A DNA stretch of 50,635 bases from Terriglobia bacterium (lineage in GTDB: Bacteria > Acidobacteriota > Terriglobia > Terriglobales > Acidobacteriaceae), in the NCBI GenBank assembly GCA_020073105.1, contig JAIQFW010000040.1:1-50635 (forward strand), written 5' to 3'. The position numbers and the translations under genes were made by a program. Shown here piece by piece: positions 50,169 to 50,635 of the stretch (positions are counted from its first letter, which is position 1; each line of letters opens with the position of its first letter). The notes beneath the pieces are model-generated. The model saw nothing but the letters and a program-made list of their open reading frames with translations. It ran no database searches and had not been told where the DNA came from.

Positions 50169-50609
50169 ATGTTTCGCGGCAATCATCCAACTCGCGTCGA
50201 CGAAAAGGGACGGTTGAAGGTCCCGGCCGAGTTCAAGCGGGTGATCGACGAGAAATATGGCACACAATTTTACATCACCAGTCTGGATGGGAAGGTTGCT
50301 CAAGTGTATCCCTTCGAGGAATGGGAACGGATCGAGCAGAAACTGGCAGCGCTCTCCACCTTCAATCCTACGAAGAAGAAGTTTCTGGACCGGGTGAATT
50401 ACTGGGGGCAGGTAGTGGAACTGGACGGCCAGGGCCGTTTGCTGATGCCGCAATTGTTACGCGACTCAGCGCGGATCAAGGGAGAGGTGGCGGTGACCGG
50501 CAACTTGACACACCTGATCGTGCGCAACCTGGAGCAGTACCGGCAGGAGATCGAGCAGCAACCGTTTACGCCTGAGGATGAGAAGACGCTCGACGATCTG
50601 GGCATCTAG
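50169..50609 (+). CDS. mraZ: Transcriptional regulator MraZ
   Basis: A 146-residue protein with two SpoVT/AbrB-like halves: FRGNHPTRVDEKGRLKVPAEFKRVIDEKYG (DxxGR in the first) and VNYWGQVVELDGQGRLLMPQLLRDSARIKGEVAVTGNLTHLIVRN (second). MraZ forms a ring and represses the division and cell-wall gene cluster from its first promoter. It has its own promoter and three matching boxes about 180 bases upstream. The window ends 26 bases after its stop, so rsmH and the rest of the cluster should follow outside. Confidence 0.95.
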   Translation: MFRGNHPTRVDEKGRLKVPAEFKRVIDEKYGTQFYITSLDGKVAQVYPFEEWERIEQKLAALSTFNPTKKKFLDRVNYWGQVVELDGQGRLLMPQLLRDSARIKGEVAVTGNLTHLIVRNLEQYRQEIEQQPFTPEDEKTLDDLGI

Positions 50610-50635
50610 TGGCGGAGGGTTACACAGACACCCCC

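Noticed and set aside
50015-50575. 186-codon frame overlapping mraZ
   Set aside because: mraZ is clear in another frame of the same strand with a proper start; the longer frame has no domain.
1-50635. tRNA genes and CRISPR arrays
   Set aside because: Sequences resembling T-loops (for example near 31861, 38966 and 43362) lie inside clear coding regions without a cloverleaf. No regularly spaced direct repeats with unique spacers were seen.

Overview
The window looks like a chromosomal segment of an Acidobacteriota genome. The evidence is indirect but consistent. The DNA is GC-rich. It encodes a 1,139-residue Oar-like TonB-dependent receptor with an N-terminal carboxypeptidase-regulatory domain, a GWxTD-domain protein, a DUF5818-type small exported protein, kelch and lactonase-like propellers, and multidomain MacB-type permeases. 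Intergenic spaces carry dispersed palindromic repeats of a kind common in that phylum. No 16S gene, tRNA, CRISPR array or recognisable transposase gene was found, so the assignment is an inference.

Layout. 0.15-2.6 kb (minus): two MacB/FtsX-type ABC permeases. 2.9-4.0 kb (plus): two small genes. 4.0-7.6 kb (minus): an outer-membrane barrel with a carboxypeptidase-regulatory domain behind a GWxTD protein. 7.9-11.0 kb (plus): a kelch/galactose-oxidase-like exported protein and a multicopper oxidase. 11.0-16.2 kb (minus): a four-gene trehalose operon in the order otsA-like, otsB, DUF5752-like, treT. Its otsA product is fused to a two-TM sensor/HAMP module. 16.4-19.3 kb: a small exported protein, then an HlyD/MacA adaptor and a LolD/MacB-type ATPase with no adjoining permease. 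19.3-23.5 kb (minus): a PstS-like protein with a TPR protein, a lactonase-like propeller, and a SnoaL-like exported protein.

23.6-33.3 kb (plus) is a housekeeping run: infC-rpmI-rplT-pheS-pheT, an aminotransferase, zapB-zapA, a structured RNA that I read as 6S RNA, lgt, and an RluA/RluD-family pseudouridine synthase. As given, infC has lost about 100 bases and its two halves are out of frame.

33.4-36.9 kb (minus) is a single large accessory gene and the most striking item. It encodes TIR, a seven-blade WD40 propeller, a Roc-type GTPase with a COR-like region, a split four-cysteine cluster, and a DUF4365-like domain. This is the layout of an NLR- or STAND-like intracellular sensor with two candidate effectors. 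Two adjacent WD40 blades are about 92% identical in DNA.

37.2-50.6 kb: a homocysteine S-methyltransferase (plus); a minus-strand series of response regulator, histidine kinase, porin-like protein and plastocyanin-like protein; pqqA-pqqB (minus, with the 25-residue pqqA readable in full); a secreted cyanophycinase-like peptidase; the large TonB-dependent receptor; and finally mraZ with its own promoter and three GTGGT boxes at 10-bp spacing, probably the start of the division/cell-wall cluster.
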